Shown here piece after piece: positions 36,497 through 48,429 of a stretch of 64,000 bases of DNA. The position numbers and the translations under genes were made by a program. The stretch spans positions 10,319,001-10,383,000 of the forward strand of contig NC_092563.1 in the NCBI RefSeq assembly GCF_037975245.1. The letters are read 5' to 3'. Under the pieces are notes generated by a model that ran no database searches, was not told the origin of the DNA, and saw only the letters and a program-made list of their open reading frames with translations. This DNA comes from Apostichopus japonicus (taxonomy: Eukaryota; Echinodermata; Holothuroidea; Aspidochirotida; Stichopodidae). Within the stretch, counting starts at the first letter, position 1, and the number at the start of each line of letters is the position of its first letter.

Positions 36497-37165
36497 GTAT
36501 ATGTCAGGGCCTGTGGGACAAATATACGATATTATAAGGTAACGCACCACCATTAGAGTATTGACAATCTGCCTGGAAGGTCGAAAATAGCACTAAAGTC
36601 ATCTACTGTTATGATTTGTTTTTTAGCCATTTTCTGAGTCATCATCATTCTTTTTTATGCTGAGATGTTGAAGAGGATGAAATTAACTACTGATGGTGTA
36701 AAAATATGGATCCTTGAAGGTGATTTAAGGCATTTAAGAAAAACTTTGGTGAAACAAGAAGATTTCGCAGCGAGAGATGGGTTGGGAAGCACTATGCTAA
36801 ATGTTGAGCTCTTCTAGCCCAAAATTAAAAAGGTCATGGTGGCAAACGTTGAATGTGTTGTGATAGCCCAAGCTATCAGCTATCATATGTAGGACATGTT
36901 AATTGAAAAAAATATATCTATGCTCTAACCGCCTTGGCAAGCGACCAATTTAGTGTGTAAGTCAATTGAGCAATTAATTGTGGTGCGACACCTATATACG
37001 CGTATTAATTCGAATATATACAAGTATTCATTCGACTGTATACACGTATTAATTCGACTGTATACACGTATTAATTCTACTATATACACGTATTAATTCG
37101 GACATATTCACTATTATATCAGCTGCTTATATTCTATATATTCGAATTAATACGTGTATATATTC
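36497..37165. mobile_element. Partial relative of the intron 1 TIR element
   Basis: GGGCCTGTGGGACAAATATA (36,515 region) matches the terminus of the element at 20,194-20,406. Repeated GTATTAATTCGA motifs at 36,990-37,160 match its interior. The right terminus and continuity are not clear. Confidence 0.5.
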
Positions 37166-37169
37166 TTGC

Positions 37170-38220
37170 TAATGTGATTGGCACAAAGAAAGAACCACCG
37201 CATTGGTTATTTATGTTATGAATTGATTAGACTGCAAATAACAGTATGTAGGAGAATCTGGATTAGCCTAGCTTAGAATTAGACACAGAGGTCATCGACA
37301 AGAATTAAAGAAGGGTCAGACTCCTGTTGGAAAACACTTTGAGCTTGTAATCATTGAGAGCATTCACAACCATACTAAGAAGATTCCGGGAAGAAGAAGC
37401 CGTTGAACAAACTCTCAGTGACTGGTACGTTGGTGTTAAAGTTGCCCTTTCGGCGTGCCATGCCTATAAGAAGAGTATATAGTCATGGTATAGCGAACAG
37501 CTTACAGTGATGACCTTTCTACAGCGAAAGGATATCTGTAATTAGGTAACTGACCAATGTAGGCCTACAAGTTACTTGTAATATTGAAATTACGATAAAA
37601 TATTGCAACACCTCTGTAGGTGTCCGAAAAGCCAGGCTGGTGTTTCTTCAGCTACCGTGGAGCTAATTCACTTTCAATTTATCATACAGCAAACACACTT
37701 GAGGTGTCCGTGGGAAGTTAGAGGGGTCAAAGACGAGCTCAGTCAAAATCAATTCCTCTCCCTTACCAATGACGTTTCCCGTGCTAGGAAGAATCTTTAG
37801 GATCACATATGACTTTTCTTATCTAATAACAAATACCCAGGCGTGACTTTTAAAGTGATTATGTGCGAACCGAAAAAGGAAATAAACATAAGATAATGGT
37901 TGATATTATGTTTTTCTTTATGTTTCAATGTACCGCCGGTGTTGTTCATGCTGAAATATATCAGTGATAATTGTGAAAACTAACGGAAACGGCGTAAAAA
38001 GGTAACATCTTCAAAGCATTTTTGAAACAAATATACAATTCTTATCATATGAGCTAGACCACGCCTAGATGCGAGCTTAGTAATGAATATGCCAAACTAA
38101 ACAGCGACGGTATCCTCGGTATAACAAACTATTCAAGTTTTAGTTTCAAATTCCACATTTGAGTTAAAATGTTGAATTTGAAGCCACCCGACATGATGAT
38201 GTAATCCATAAGACCTTGCG
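37170..38220. other. Spacer, no gene recognised
   Basis: Only short open frames (a 65-codon one at 37,603-37,800) without family motifs. Confidence 0.45.
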
Positions 38221-38229
38221 GGCTTCACC

Positions 38230-38521
38230 CAGGCACGTAGCCAGGAATTTGCCAAGGGAGGGGCGAAACTGTAGATTCGGCATTACAAACTATCTAAGCG
38301 TAGCGCCACCATAATTGGCGCGAAGCGTACAAGAAAATTTTGGCTGAAAATGCCTCCCAGATCGCTGGAAATGGCACTTCCCAGGCCTTGTAAGCTGCAT
38401 CTTAGCATTTTCTCTTTTGAAAATACTAGCGATATCATAAAAACATTAAAAAAAAATTTTTAAATATGCTCAAGGGGGGGCGGCTGCCCCCTTCGCCCCC
38501 CCCCCCTTGGCTACGCGCCTG
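38230..38521. mobile_element. hAT-like MITE (CAGGCGCGTAGC family) with 8-bp TSD
   Basis: Starts CAGGCACGTAGCC and ends GGCTACGCGCCTG. Perfect 8-bp flanks GCTTCACC. The interior is close to 4389-4695 (shared AAAATGCCTCCCAGATCGCT and GGAAATGGCACTTCCCAGG). Confidence 0.9.
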
Positions 38522-38694
38522 GCTTCACCTACATTCGTAGTCGTAAATATAACTGCCTCATGGCATGTATTTATATATCTAGCTCCGTGAACATTATCCC
38601 ATACTGGTAAGGTATGCATATTGCATATATATAAAGAACACGATACTCCTGTTGGATAATTGTAGGCTGTTGCTTCCTCCTTGACTTAAATCTT

Positions 38695-39345
38695 TCTCTG
38701 CGTTAGGTTATATCACCGGACAACTATTTTCATACCATGGGACCTTAGAAGCGAGATTATAGCTGAAATGAGTACACAATAAAGATTACAAGTCAGTGTT
38801 CCTTCGATCAGCTTCATCGAACATCAGTTAGAACTTGAGCTAACTGTTTCTGTTGGTATAGGCGTACTAGTACTAAAGGTAGAAGCCTGGGTCTTAGTAT
38901 AATCATATTAGTAGTCTATAGTCAGAGACCTAGTTCTGATAAAGTTACGCTATTAGGCCTATAGCTAGTCCGAAAGACATTGTGAACATGATCGAAGGTC
39001 TGTGATACCAAGTCTAAGTATAATGCGTGACCAAAGGCTAGGTTTTGCACACATATATCTGTTGTCACTAGTCTGCTAGAATCATCGACTCTAAACAAGG
39101 AGAGCTTCGCTGGTACTGAATATGCATTACAGCGCGTTCGTTCATTGCCTTGTTTAAATCAAGAGGCAAGGCGTAACAGAATACATTAAGGAAATCTATC
39201 TTCATCGGATACATTTTTGGATACGTTCGATCATTAATTTCTTAATGAAATGTTTTTGGCAAAATTAGCTTGGTTATAAACCTCATATTTAATGGTTCGT
39301 CAGATGAGCAGCTAAAACGAAATTCCAATTTTGTGTTTCTCCTTA
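38695..39345 (-). repeat. Right arm of the 4.4-kb inverted repeat
   Basis: Inverted partner of 34,880-35,400, with an extra internal stretch near 38,790-39,000. Confidence 0.8.
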
Positions 39346-39689
39346 TTCTAAACGCACAGAATCACTTTAAATTTATCCCTTCACCCTCCAACTGTTCAAT
39401 CCACCTGTTTGAAAATTACGTTTGGAAGCAGTGGGGAGTATTATTGTTCGAGAATGTCAGAATAGCGGTTATTTACTAATGGGCCAGAATTCTTTAAAAA
39501 AAAGTCAGTAATAAGATCTTGATCTGCGAAGGGTACATGTTAGTTAAAAAGTTCCAGCTACCCCAAAGGGGGTTATAGTCTTGCCGAAACTTTTGAGGGC
39601 CAAACGTAGTGAATTTCCCACCACTGGTTTTCGTGAACAGCCTTTATCTACGATTCTTTTTAAATAAAACCAGAATGCTAAATTTATTG

Positions 39690-41350
39690 AAGTTTCGATG
39701 ACTTCATTGCACTAAACTTCTGCTTGTTAACCAGATATAGCTGTTACAATAAAAATGACCCGAAACACTATGTTGATGTACAATTACACTATGGCATGAT
39801 AAACACGGGTCAGTCTACTGTACGTGGCAATACACACCTCCACCAAAACAATAGGGGTCTTGTACTCAATGTGATGCATCCACACATCTAGTATGAGAAA
39901 TATCCACGATTCCCATCATTAGATATCATGTAAAAGGGTTTTCAGGTGACCTCAAATGAGATTTGACCACACAAACAACAGGATTCTTGTACTCAATATA
40001 GCAAATCCATATACCATGTATAAAAAGTATCCATGGTTTCTACCATGAGAAATCATGTTTTAAAGCAGCGTTTTGCGTTTAGTCGCCGTTTTCCCACCCG
40101 TTTGACATGTCCATCGATATTTTTACCATGTATGCATCACAACACAGCAAACTTAGCCAAGTTTATCCCTGCCAAGAGCATTAATTGGCTAGTAATTAAG
40201 GATTTCTGTAGATAATGAGTAGCGTGTCTTGCGACAAATTCCTCATTAAAATTAATCGCATGCAGTTCCCGAAAACCAATAGTTTGAATTCAACCAATCA
40301 GTGAATAGCTACATGTTTTTGTATGCGCCGTTGCAGTAATCCGAAAGGTGCGTCGGTATCACAGCCATATACAGTGTACAAATATCAAGCACATGTTAGT
40401 GTACTGAGTTGCTTACGACGCCAGCAAAGTGAAAATTATTTACCTCATTATTCAATGACGTTCATAATATATAATATTCATATTATGGGCGGATTTATTG
40501 CGATCCTAACCGTCCCTAACGAATAATATATTCAAAAACCAACGTTTTAATGTTGTAAAGTTTTCGACTTATATTCCACCATTTGAAGTTAGATTTGAAT
40601 AGATAAGCTAGTTATGTATGTCGTTATGGCATCGTGGGGTCAGTGAGGTTGAGAAAAATCATAGAAAAGGACGCAAAAAGCTGCTTTAAAGGTTTTCGGG
40701 CCTATTTGGCGACCGTGACTAAAAATCAACTTGTCAAAACGCAAAATTCACTCTCCACTATGATCGCTGTCCAAGGTTCCATAGTTTACAGATCTACAAC
40801 ATCAAAACTTTATATGAACAAAAGTTAGGCACTTAGGCCGATACATGGTGCTACGTAATTGCACATTGGCAAATTATGCTTCTGTGCAGTATGAAATTAA
40901 ACTTTTTTTTCCACGAAAAGCAAGTGATGAACAAAGTAAAACATGACGCAGAATCATTAAATAAGCAACTAGGCTTACTGTAGTGTCTCAAACATCTGCA
41001 AAAATACCTATGAAGATAGCTTGGCTTCTGTTACATTAAGGCCCCTCTTTACTAGGCATAAACTGTGCAGTAGCTAAGTGTGCGCGAGTACAAAGCCGAT
41101 ACAGTACTTCACTGCTACTTTGAACTTGGTACTTGGTACTTTTCCCAATTATTTGTCTCGTCTTTTAGCTGCAGATTGGTGTGCGAAATATATCGCTATT
41201 ACTTCATTACACTGCCTAAATCAAACCGATCTTTAACGCAATGAATATCTAAGGTTGAAAGAACATCTATCTTCCACTCGCAACTGGTGTTGAGTGAAAA
41301 TCTTTGCAAAAAAAAAATCATGGCAGCGGTCACAGCAAACGTGTCTCAAA
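39690..41350 (-). repeat. Dispersed repeat, inverted copy of 22,215-23,370
   Basis: Reverse complement in the same block order as the intron 1 copy. It includes the DR1-like repeat units (39,830-40,050). About 41,140-41,350 also matches 53,435-53,672 in direct orientation. Longer than its partner because of an unmatched part near 40,060-40,650. Confidence 0.75.
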
Positions 41351-41536
41351 ACTCCTTAAATGGACATAGAGCACTCTAGGCAGAGGTAGACGCCACCCAA
41401 CCAAACAAATCTCTAGAGTAAGGCAAATATGTCACCAAAACAGAATTATTCTTCGATAAATTAGGTGACAAACGCCAACAGTGGAATTACGACCTTCCTT
41501 ACCGGTTTCGAACCTCTGGACATACAATCAGCGTAT

Positions 41537-41795
41537 ATAGCCTAGTGGTTAGGGTGTCCGCATATAAAGCGAGAGGCCCGGGATCGAATCCCGGTAGAGT
41601 CTGGAAGTTTTTCCACTGATATGGATTTTCCAACTCACTACAATTTCAAAATAAAAAATTGGTAATTTTGTGTAAATTGTCAGATTCAAAGCACCAGGGG
41701 TGTACTCTGAACAATCATTATAACACTTGGATAATACGCCTTAATTAACAGTGTTACAAAACCAGTTTATATAAAGATCAACACACCAGAAAAAA
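41537..41795 (+). mobile_element. tRNA-headed SINE-like repeat, relative of the window's first repeat
   Basis: A box TAGCCTAGTGG (41,538-41,548). B box GGATCGAATCC inside a perfect 5-bp T-arm-like stem CCGGG/CCCGG. The body shares TGTGTAAATTGTCAGATTCA and the CACCAGGGG/TACTCTGAACAAT stretch with 270-370. The right end, ATCAACACACCAGAAAAA, is the inverse complement of 163-180. There is no hammerhead core. The acceptor stem is not closed, so it is not a tRNA gene. Confidence 0.75.
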
Positions 41796-41799
41796 AGGA

Positions 41800-43165
41800 A
41801 GTGATAAATTGTGATTCATGACAACTTAAAGTATCACCACTGGAGACATTTGATAGAACTTGGAGATTAATTTGCAAAATTACAACAATGTAACATTACA
41901 GAAGAGTGCATGAGACTACTTGTAAGTAGACAACAATGTACTGTGGCAGACTACTAACAATGCTGCAATACACGTTTATAGGCCTACATCTATGACGGTG
42001 CCTTGTAACTTTAATATTCTTCAACAAAGGCATGCACATCGTAAAATATTAGAAACTGCATGTTAATCATTGTTAAGCGACATATTAAATAAAAAGCCTA
42101 TAACAATTTTCTTAGGGGGGCGGGGGGGGTGTGTTGATATTTTAGAGAGGTTATCTAGGCCTGTTTTCTCGTCCATCTTGACTTTTATTTTGCAAGTATG
42201 TATATATCTGGATCCACTTGGACAATCTGATACATCAATTGAAAGAGAAAGTACAGAGAAATATATAAGAATAAATATAAAGTTTAGGGAAGTTCTATCC
42301 AAAAATCGTTTTGCAGATGTAATGTGAGTGGGTTTTGATATATTTTCCAAGCACCTACATCATCAACTTATACACGTATTCTCTATACTGGTACTAAAGA
42401 AGAAAACGAATTTGACCTTCGATAGACTTGTAATCAGTTTCAAACTCTCTGTTGTACTTCATTCAGTTAAATATCTGTATGATGCCCACGATTTAAACTT
42501 TGGCCATTTTTTTGACACAATAAACAAACAAATATTCCTAACTTCGAAATAGTAATAAAAATATGTCAAAAATATTTACTAGAAAGATAAGTTCTGTCTT
42601 TCGCACCTGTCTTTAGACTGATGTGACTTAGGAATAACTTGTGAACAACTCTCCTGAGATGTTAACTCTGACCTTGTTCGGGAGGCAGAGGTAACACAAT
42701 TGTTTGATAGCTTTTAGATGGAATGCAAATTACGATTCATTCGACTACAGGTGAACACCTTTAGCGTAATAGTTATCTTATTTATAGAAAAGTCTACAAT
42801 AATGTTGACATCCAAAGCAAAACATGGATGACTAATAGGAAGATAACATCGATTGATATCTTTTGAAATTCTTGATGACATTTCACTTTGAAGCAGTCTC
42901 AAGTTTAATTTCACACACATGACGTATAAAGACAGATTAAATATTATTAATATAAATAAACGGAACATATCTACCCGCTAATATCTCAGAGACTGTAAAG
43001 GTATGTCCCTACTACTTCTATACTGAATCATAAGATATTCTTCAAAAGAGGATTTTCCATTAGTCAGATGTTCTAGCAGTACGGCTACCAATCAACGCGG
43101 TTGACAGAATTGTCGTGTTCGGTATACACCACAGAGACGGCAATTGCCCGGAAACCGTCAATATT
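41800..43165. other. Spacer, no gene recognised
   Basis: Contains a G run at 42,115-42,128. Short open frames overlap on both strands near 42,070-42,350, with no family motif. Confidence 0.45.

Positions 43166-43168
<3 letters not shown>

Positions 43169-43259
<91 letters not shown>
43169..43259. repeat. (TA)n microsatellite
   Basis: About 45 uninterrupted TA units. Confidence 0.97.
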
Positions 43260-43264
<5 letters not shown>

Positions 43265-44569
43265 CGTATTGTTACATAAATAGGATCGTAAAACAATATC
43301 ATCAATAAGAAAGTATAGCCAAAATTAGATCAGAATATATGCAGAAAGCGTAAATTTAAGTTTAACATATAATGATAGGCATAATGAGATAACCAACCAT
43401 ATAAATGTATATTTATGTATATATGTGTAGTATATAGTCATATCAAGAAGTTTAATGTAAGCTTTCACAGCTCTCTCTCTCTCACTTTCTTTCTTTATGA
43501 TCTTACAATCACTTTATGCAGAAAATCCTGTTATCGGTGGAGCAGGAAACGGACAAGTCGTTCCTTTGTAGGCTACTGTGACTTTTCCGAGTCCTATTAT
43601 TCTGACTGAATTATTAAAACCATAAGCCATGTACAGCATGAAATGCTATGTTAGATTTAAGGAGCGCTGGTGCGACTTCACGCAGATCTAAAGCTCATTG
43701 ACACTATATAGCCTTGGTCAGTTTTAAGTAACTTGTTATTTTTTAATTATATCAATATTTTCTTTTTACAGTGAAATAGATATAAAAAGAAACACTACAA
43801 ATTTAGGTAAACCATTTAAATGATTATGAAGTGATTCACTGATATTCCAGCTCTTTACCTAACACAATAACGAAAATGTAAAATGACACACACATGCTCC
43901 ATGTTTAAAAATTGTATTTGAATAAAGTACTATTTCAATAGTAATATTCATGGAACAATTAATAACTGGCTAACATCATTCAAAATTTGAACAGGCATAA
44001 TTGTACACAACAGTCATAGCTGCAACGCATATCTGTACCGCGCCGTAAAATAAATGGCGGCCTTCAATTCCCGGCGTCCTTGGAAATTAACATATAAGAG
44101 TCAAAATGATCAATTTTCCGTGTTACCGATCGAGTTACCCCATAATCCGTCCTAGTTTGACTTTATCCCTCGAAATTTCTATCAAAAGTCTAACGTTTTT
44201 TGAAGCCCCGAATTCATAGACCTGTTAATATACCTGTTAATTGGTCCTTTCGTCCATATACATGCCTACACTATCCTATCTTACTTATGATATACTTATA
44301 CTTATGATATAGAAAGTCGTAATTTTGAGGAACGAGTCGAACTTTCGATTTATATAGTCATCGAAATTTAAGTTGAAGAAAATAGACCCATGTCAAGTGA
44401 ACAGTTCAAAAAGTTAGATGAAAAGCAGAGATTTCGGTATTTCAGGATGACGCCCTCAAGAGAAAAAAAGAAAACAGACCTAGAGAAAAGGGAAACTTCA
44501 AGATAGAATTATCGAAATTTTGAGATAGAACACAATGTCCCAACTGCGCTACCGTATATAGCATCAACA

Positions 44570-44648
44570 AATTCTCTCCTATCCCGTTCTTTCCCCCTTC
44601 CCTCCCCTTCCCCTCCCTTCGATGCCCTTCCCTTCCCCTTCCCTCCCA
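44570..44648 (+). repeat. Polypyrimidine (CCCTT)n-like tract
   Basis: Nearly 80 bp of C and T with few purines (CCCTTCCCTCCCCTTCCCC), a sequence able to form triplex DNA. Confidence 0.85.
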
Positions 44649-45654
44649 CAATTAGCTTCCTACCTATATTGAGTTATATTTATGTTTGGTACCAGACAGG
44701 CACTGCACAGATCACATGTGGTAGAATAATAATATTCGAAACATTTTCCTTCGCATTTTGGTTAAAGAAAGACACAACTTAGCCAAACTAGATACTGTAT
44801 AATAATCTTTGATACATGGCAAGAAAAGGTCAAACTGTCATCGATGTATACTCCCAAGTACTCAGTTTTGTAGGGGTTTTTTAGGGGATTTTGATGGAAG
44901 GAGACTTTCATGCTTTATGATTTTGTTTTCAAAACACATTTCCTTTGATTCTGGGGTGTTGAGCAGTAAATTCTTGCGGTCACATGCTAGAACCAATTCA
45001 TTTACAGAACAATGGATTAAAACAATGGATTATTTATCTTCGAGGCAGGAAATCTTATATATAAACAGTTTTCCACACACGAGGTATTTCACTGTTTTGA
45101 ATCCTTTTCCTTCAAGATAGTTGTAAATATTGGTGCTCATTTGAAAAATATTTCAAAATCCAGCAAGAAATATTGTCTGACCCACACGCTACACATCTTT
45201 TTAATTTACTAAGTGTTTAACTTACAAGCCTGGCATCAAATACAAAACAGTCGTCTTAGGATTCAGGTAGACTTAACGACATGCCTCTGTTGCATGAGTG
45301 ATTAAAACGTCCAAAATGGTCATTTAATACCTTCCCAAAGTCGCATCAATACTCTTTTTACCAATTTATGAATAATAATCAAATAAGCACGAGAAATTAC
45401 TTTAAAGTTTCCGAAAAATTCACTTCGAATGTCCTGCACATATTTGTTTATTGCTCACTCGATCTTATTTCATAGACTATTATCTCCGTTCTCAATGGCT
45501 TTCTGTTTGTCGTACTCCAGTGTCTTAATCCGATTATCTAAGGGTATAGTCACCTCATCCTTTCGGTTGGTTCCCGTCGTAGTACACATCGTTACTTGCA
45601 AAATCAATGAACCCTGATATCACTGCCTTTGGTTCATTCTCAACACTATCATCG

Positions 45655-45935
45655 AGAAGTTCAGTTAACAGGTCCCTGTTTCCCTGAAGGAGACCCTCCG
45701 GAAACTCAGAATACGCAACCTCAACGACCAAGAAGCAGACAAGATCGAGGTGGCAGCAGACCGCATCTTCACCAACGCCAACATCAACAGATCCAAGATC
45801 TGCGATCTTGCCTGCTAATCCACCAACGGGTTCTTATTCCAACGCGATATCTCCTCCGTTACGTCCGTCTAGCCTCCGAATCCTTCCGCTCCCAAAACTC
45901 GCCCCTGGCTCGCTGAAGCGCCTTAAGGCTGAAAC
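45655..45935 (+). other. GC-rich, coding-like island of unknown identity
   Basis: Much richer in G+C than its surroundings. One frame reads VSLKETLRKLRIRNLNDQEA and continues to a stop near 45,817; another then reads LLRYVRLASESFRSQNSPLA. The charged, helix-like composition suggests a broken coding relic (transposon or retrocopy), but I recognise no family. Confidence 0.3.
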
Positions 45936-45939
45936 AATT

Positions 45940-47515
45940 TACAAGACATATCATATCATGGTCCATTATCTACTTTTGACTTCACATAGTGCTAAGCTCG
46001 AGAAATCTTGGTCTCAGCCCACTCTGAACAATTGCAAAATGTTACAAACTTTTGTAACATTATAGCTGTGTAATTCTGAATTGGAAGCAACGTACTGGAT
46101 TACTTACTAAGTAGAACACAAAGTTTTTCCTTAACGTAATGAAGTGAATGTTGACAATTTATTGTGACGAAAATCAAATTTTGTTGATGGCTAATATGTA
46201 TTTTTTGTTTAATTAAAGGAAAATTTGTACACACTGTATGTAATTTATCTTACCCATGAATTCCTGAAAAATCAAACGTGGGATTCCAAATTATAACCAG
46301 AAGCAGTTAGTAACAGACTTGTTATATGGATCATATTGTTATATGGCGGCATATTTGGTGGGTGACCTGTGTTCAGTTCCATTACAACTTGATAAAATAA
46401 TCCAAGCGGGCTTACAAACCTTTGGGTACCAGCGATATCATATGTTTGGTCAAGAACGAAGGTATAGAGATGACAGAAATTATTTTGAATGTGCCGTTCC
46501 TAAGCGAGCTCGTGGGGTTGACTTAAAGGGTGTTACGGTACTATATGAGCATCTCAGTCAGCCATTGTTGACCACTCTCTCATGGTGGAAGGGTACATCA
46601 TCATTCACAGCGAATAATCGTTGAACGAAACTTTAATGGACAGTTGTCCCCAAAAAAAACATTGTTTACAATGGACTAGCACGAACGATGAACCCTGTAA
46701 CACTGGCCTGTAGATAGTGCTTTAAAAAAATCCGAAATGTGACGAGCGCCATCATAAGAGATAAATTGTAAATGTTTTTGGATTCGTCACACTCGCCTGC
46801 TAAAATACGTTTTCCTAACTCAAACGCATCTTTTGACTTCTGTTCTTCACGTGATTACCTTCCACAAGTTGTTTAACTGTAGTTCCCTCCTATTTAAGTA
46901 GAGATGAACTTGCTTTTAATACTATAGAAGGATTGTACCAAGACAGGAATAATACAGTTTTCAAACATACACTTGTTTCAGTGCTAACAAAAGTAATACT
47001 TCATGAAAACCCTACTAATACTTCCAAGTGTATATAGGGCGTACACTGATTGGTGGCATAGCGCTAGCATGTAACCCCCTTTCCATTGTTTTCGTGTAAT
47101 CCAACATATTGACAAGTAAGAAAAGGAAAAAATCGGTGGTTAAACCTGTTACACAAAATACAAACAAGAGCGGCCTAATGTCAAGATTATGTCTTTGCCT
47201 TAACTTAGGATCGTTTCTAGTCTTAGTTATATACTACAGTGATGTAGAGGAGTCCAGTACATCGGAACCCAAGGTCGAGTTCAGATCCTATCAGTCCGAG
47301 TTCAAAGCAGGCCGAATATAGAGTACCCCAGTACCAGGGTCGAATACGCCAGTGAGTGCAGCTCCTCCGCTCCATAAATGTTCGAATGCACGATTGTAGT
47401 TATATGGTGGAAATGATAAGATCATTTTAAGGGGAGGGGGACACCTCTCTTCTTAAACCCCTTCTCAGTGCGGACATCAGCCAAGTGTGTTGTTATTCAT
47501 CATAATATAATATTT
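45940..47515. other. Spacer, no gene recognised
   Basis: A 101-codon frame at 46,319-46,624 and a 70-codon frame at 47,109-47,321 show no recognisable motif or splice context. Confidence 0.45.
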
Positions 47516-47520
47516 CGAGA

Positions 47521-48095
47521 GGATAGAGTCTATATGGTCGAAAAGAGAGGGTATAGTCTATATGGTCGAAAGAGGGGGTAGAGTCTATATGGTTGAAAGA
47601 GAGTAGAGTCTATATGGTCGAAAGAGTGGGTAGAGTCTATATGGTCGAAAGAGGGGGTAGAGTCTATATGGTTGAAAGAGAGTAGAGTCTATGTGGTCGA
47701 AGAGAGGGTAGAGTCTATATGGTCGAAAGAGAGGGTAGAGTTTATATGGTCGAAAGAGAGGGTAGAGTCTATATGGTCGAAAGAGGGGGTAGAGTCTATA
47801 TGGTTGAAAGAGAGTAGAGTCTATGTGGTCGAAAGAGAGGGTAGAGTCTATATGGTCGAAAGAGAGGGTAGAGTTTATATGGTCGAAAGAGAGGGTAGAG
47901 TCTATATGGTTGAAAGAGAGTAGAGTCTATGTGGTCGAAAGAGAGGGTAGAGTCTATATGGTTGAAAGAGAGTAGAGTCTATGTGGTCGAAAGAGAGAGT
48001 AGAGTCTATATGGTCGAAAGAGAGAGTAGAGTCTTTATGGTCGAAAGAGAGAGTAGAGTCTATATGGTCGAAAGAGAGAGTAGAGTCTATATGGT
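47521..48095 (+). repeat. ~27-bp minisatellite (GTAGAGTCTATATGGTCGAA), about 21 copies
   Basis: The unit alternates GAGGGTAGAG and GAGAGTAGAG starts; some units lack 3-5 bp. Because 27 is a multiple of 3, a 9-residue repeat (ERVESIWSK or ESRVYVVER) stays open for 60-80 codons. There is no start context or neighbour to support a protein. A lone related unit lies near 48,448-48,470. Confidence 0.95.
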
Positions 48096-48244
48096 GTCAC
48101 GAAGAGCCATATAAATACCAGCGTTAATTTTACTTAAATTTCTTGACTGGGGGATAGCATTATAGTTTGCATCGAAGCCCACTGGACAGATACAAAAAGC
48201 TCAAAGGCCACGGGAAACTCCTCTCTACCCTCCCTCCCCCTAAA

Positions 48245-48410
48245 TTTCGAGTCACTCCCAGATTAATGTATGTCGTCCAGTTACATGTAGTTGTTGACAA
48301 TTGACAATTCATGATCATGGACGTTAAATATGAATGTAAGAGACTGACTTCGGTCAGCTTGCGGCTTTGATAAGCCAATGAGGCTTCTTCGCGAGTTCCT
48401 GCTTGCAGGA
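48245..48410. repeat. Dispersed repeat, copy 1 of 2
   Basis: AGATTAATGTAT, ATCATGGACGTTAAATATGA and GGCTTCTTCGCGAGTT recur in order at 52,077-52,217. Confidence 0.8.
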
Positions 48411-48429
48411 GGATCTAAAATACATACAA

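Noticed and set aside
41537-41605. Functional tRNA gene
   Set aside because: The T arm is perfect, but the acceptor stem does not pair and the anticodon stem is poor; the downstream repeat body marks it as a SINE head.
41600-41645. Second hammerhead in the sister repeat (CTGATATGGA)
   Set aside because: The core breaks after CTGAT; helix II and GAAA are missing.
46319-46624. 101-codon open frame
   Set aside because: No recognisable motif and no repeat or gene context; length is expected by chance in 64 kb.
47672-48114. Frames with a 9-residue repeat (ERVESIWSK)
   Set aside because: Product of a 27-bp minisatellite whose unit is a multiple of three; no start context, splice sites or neighbours support it.
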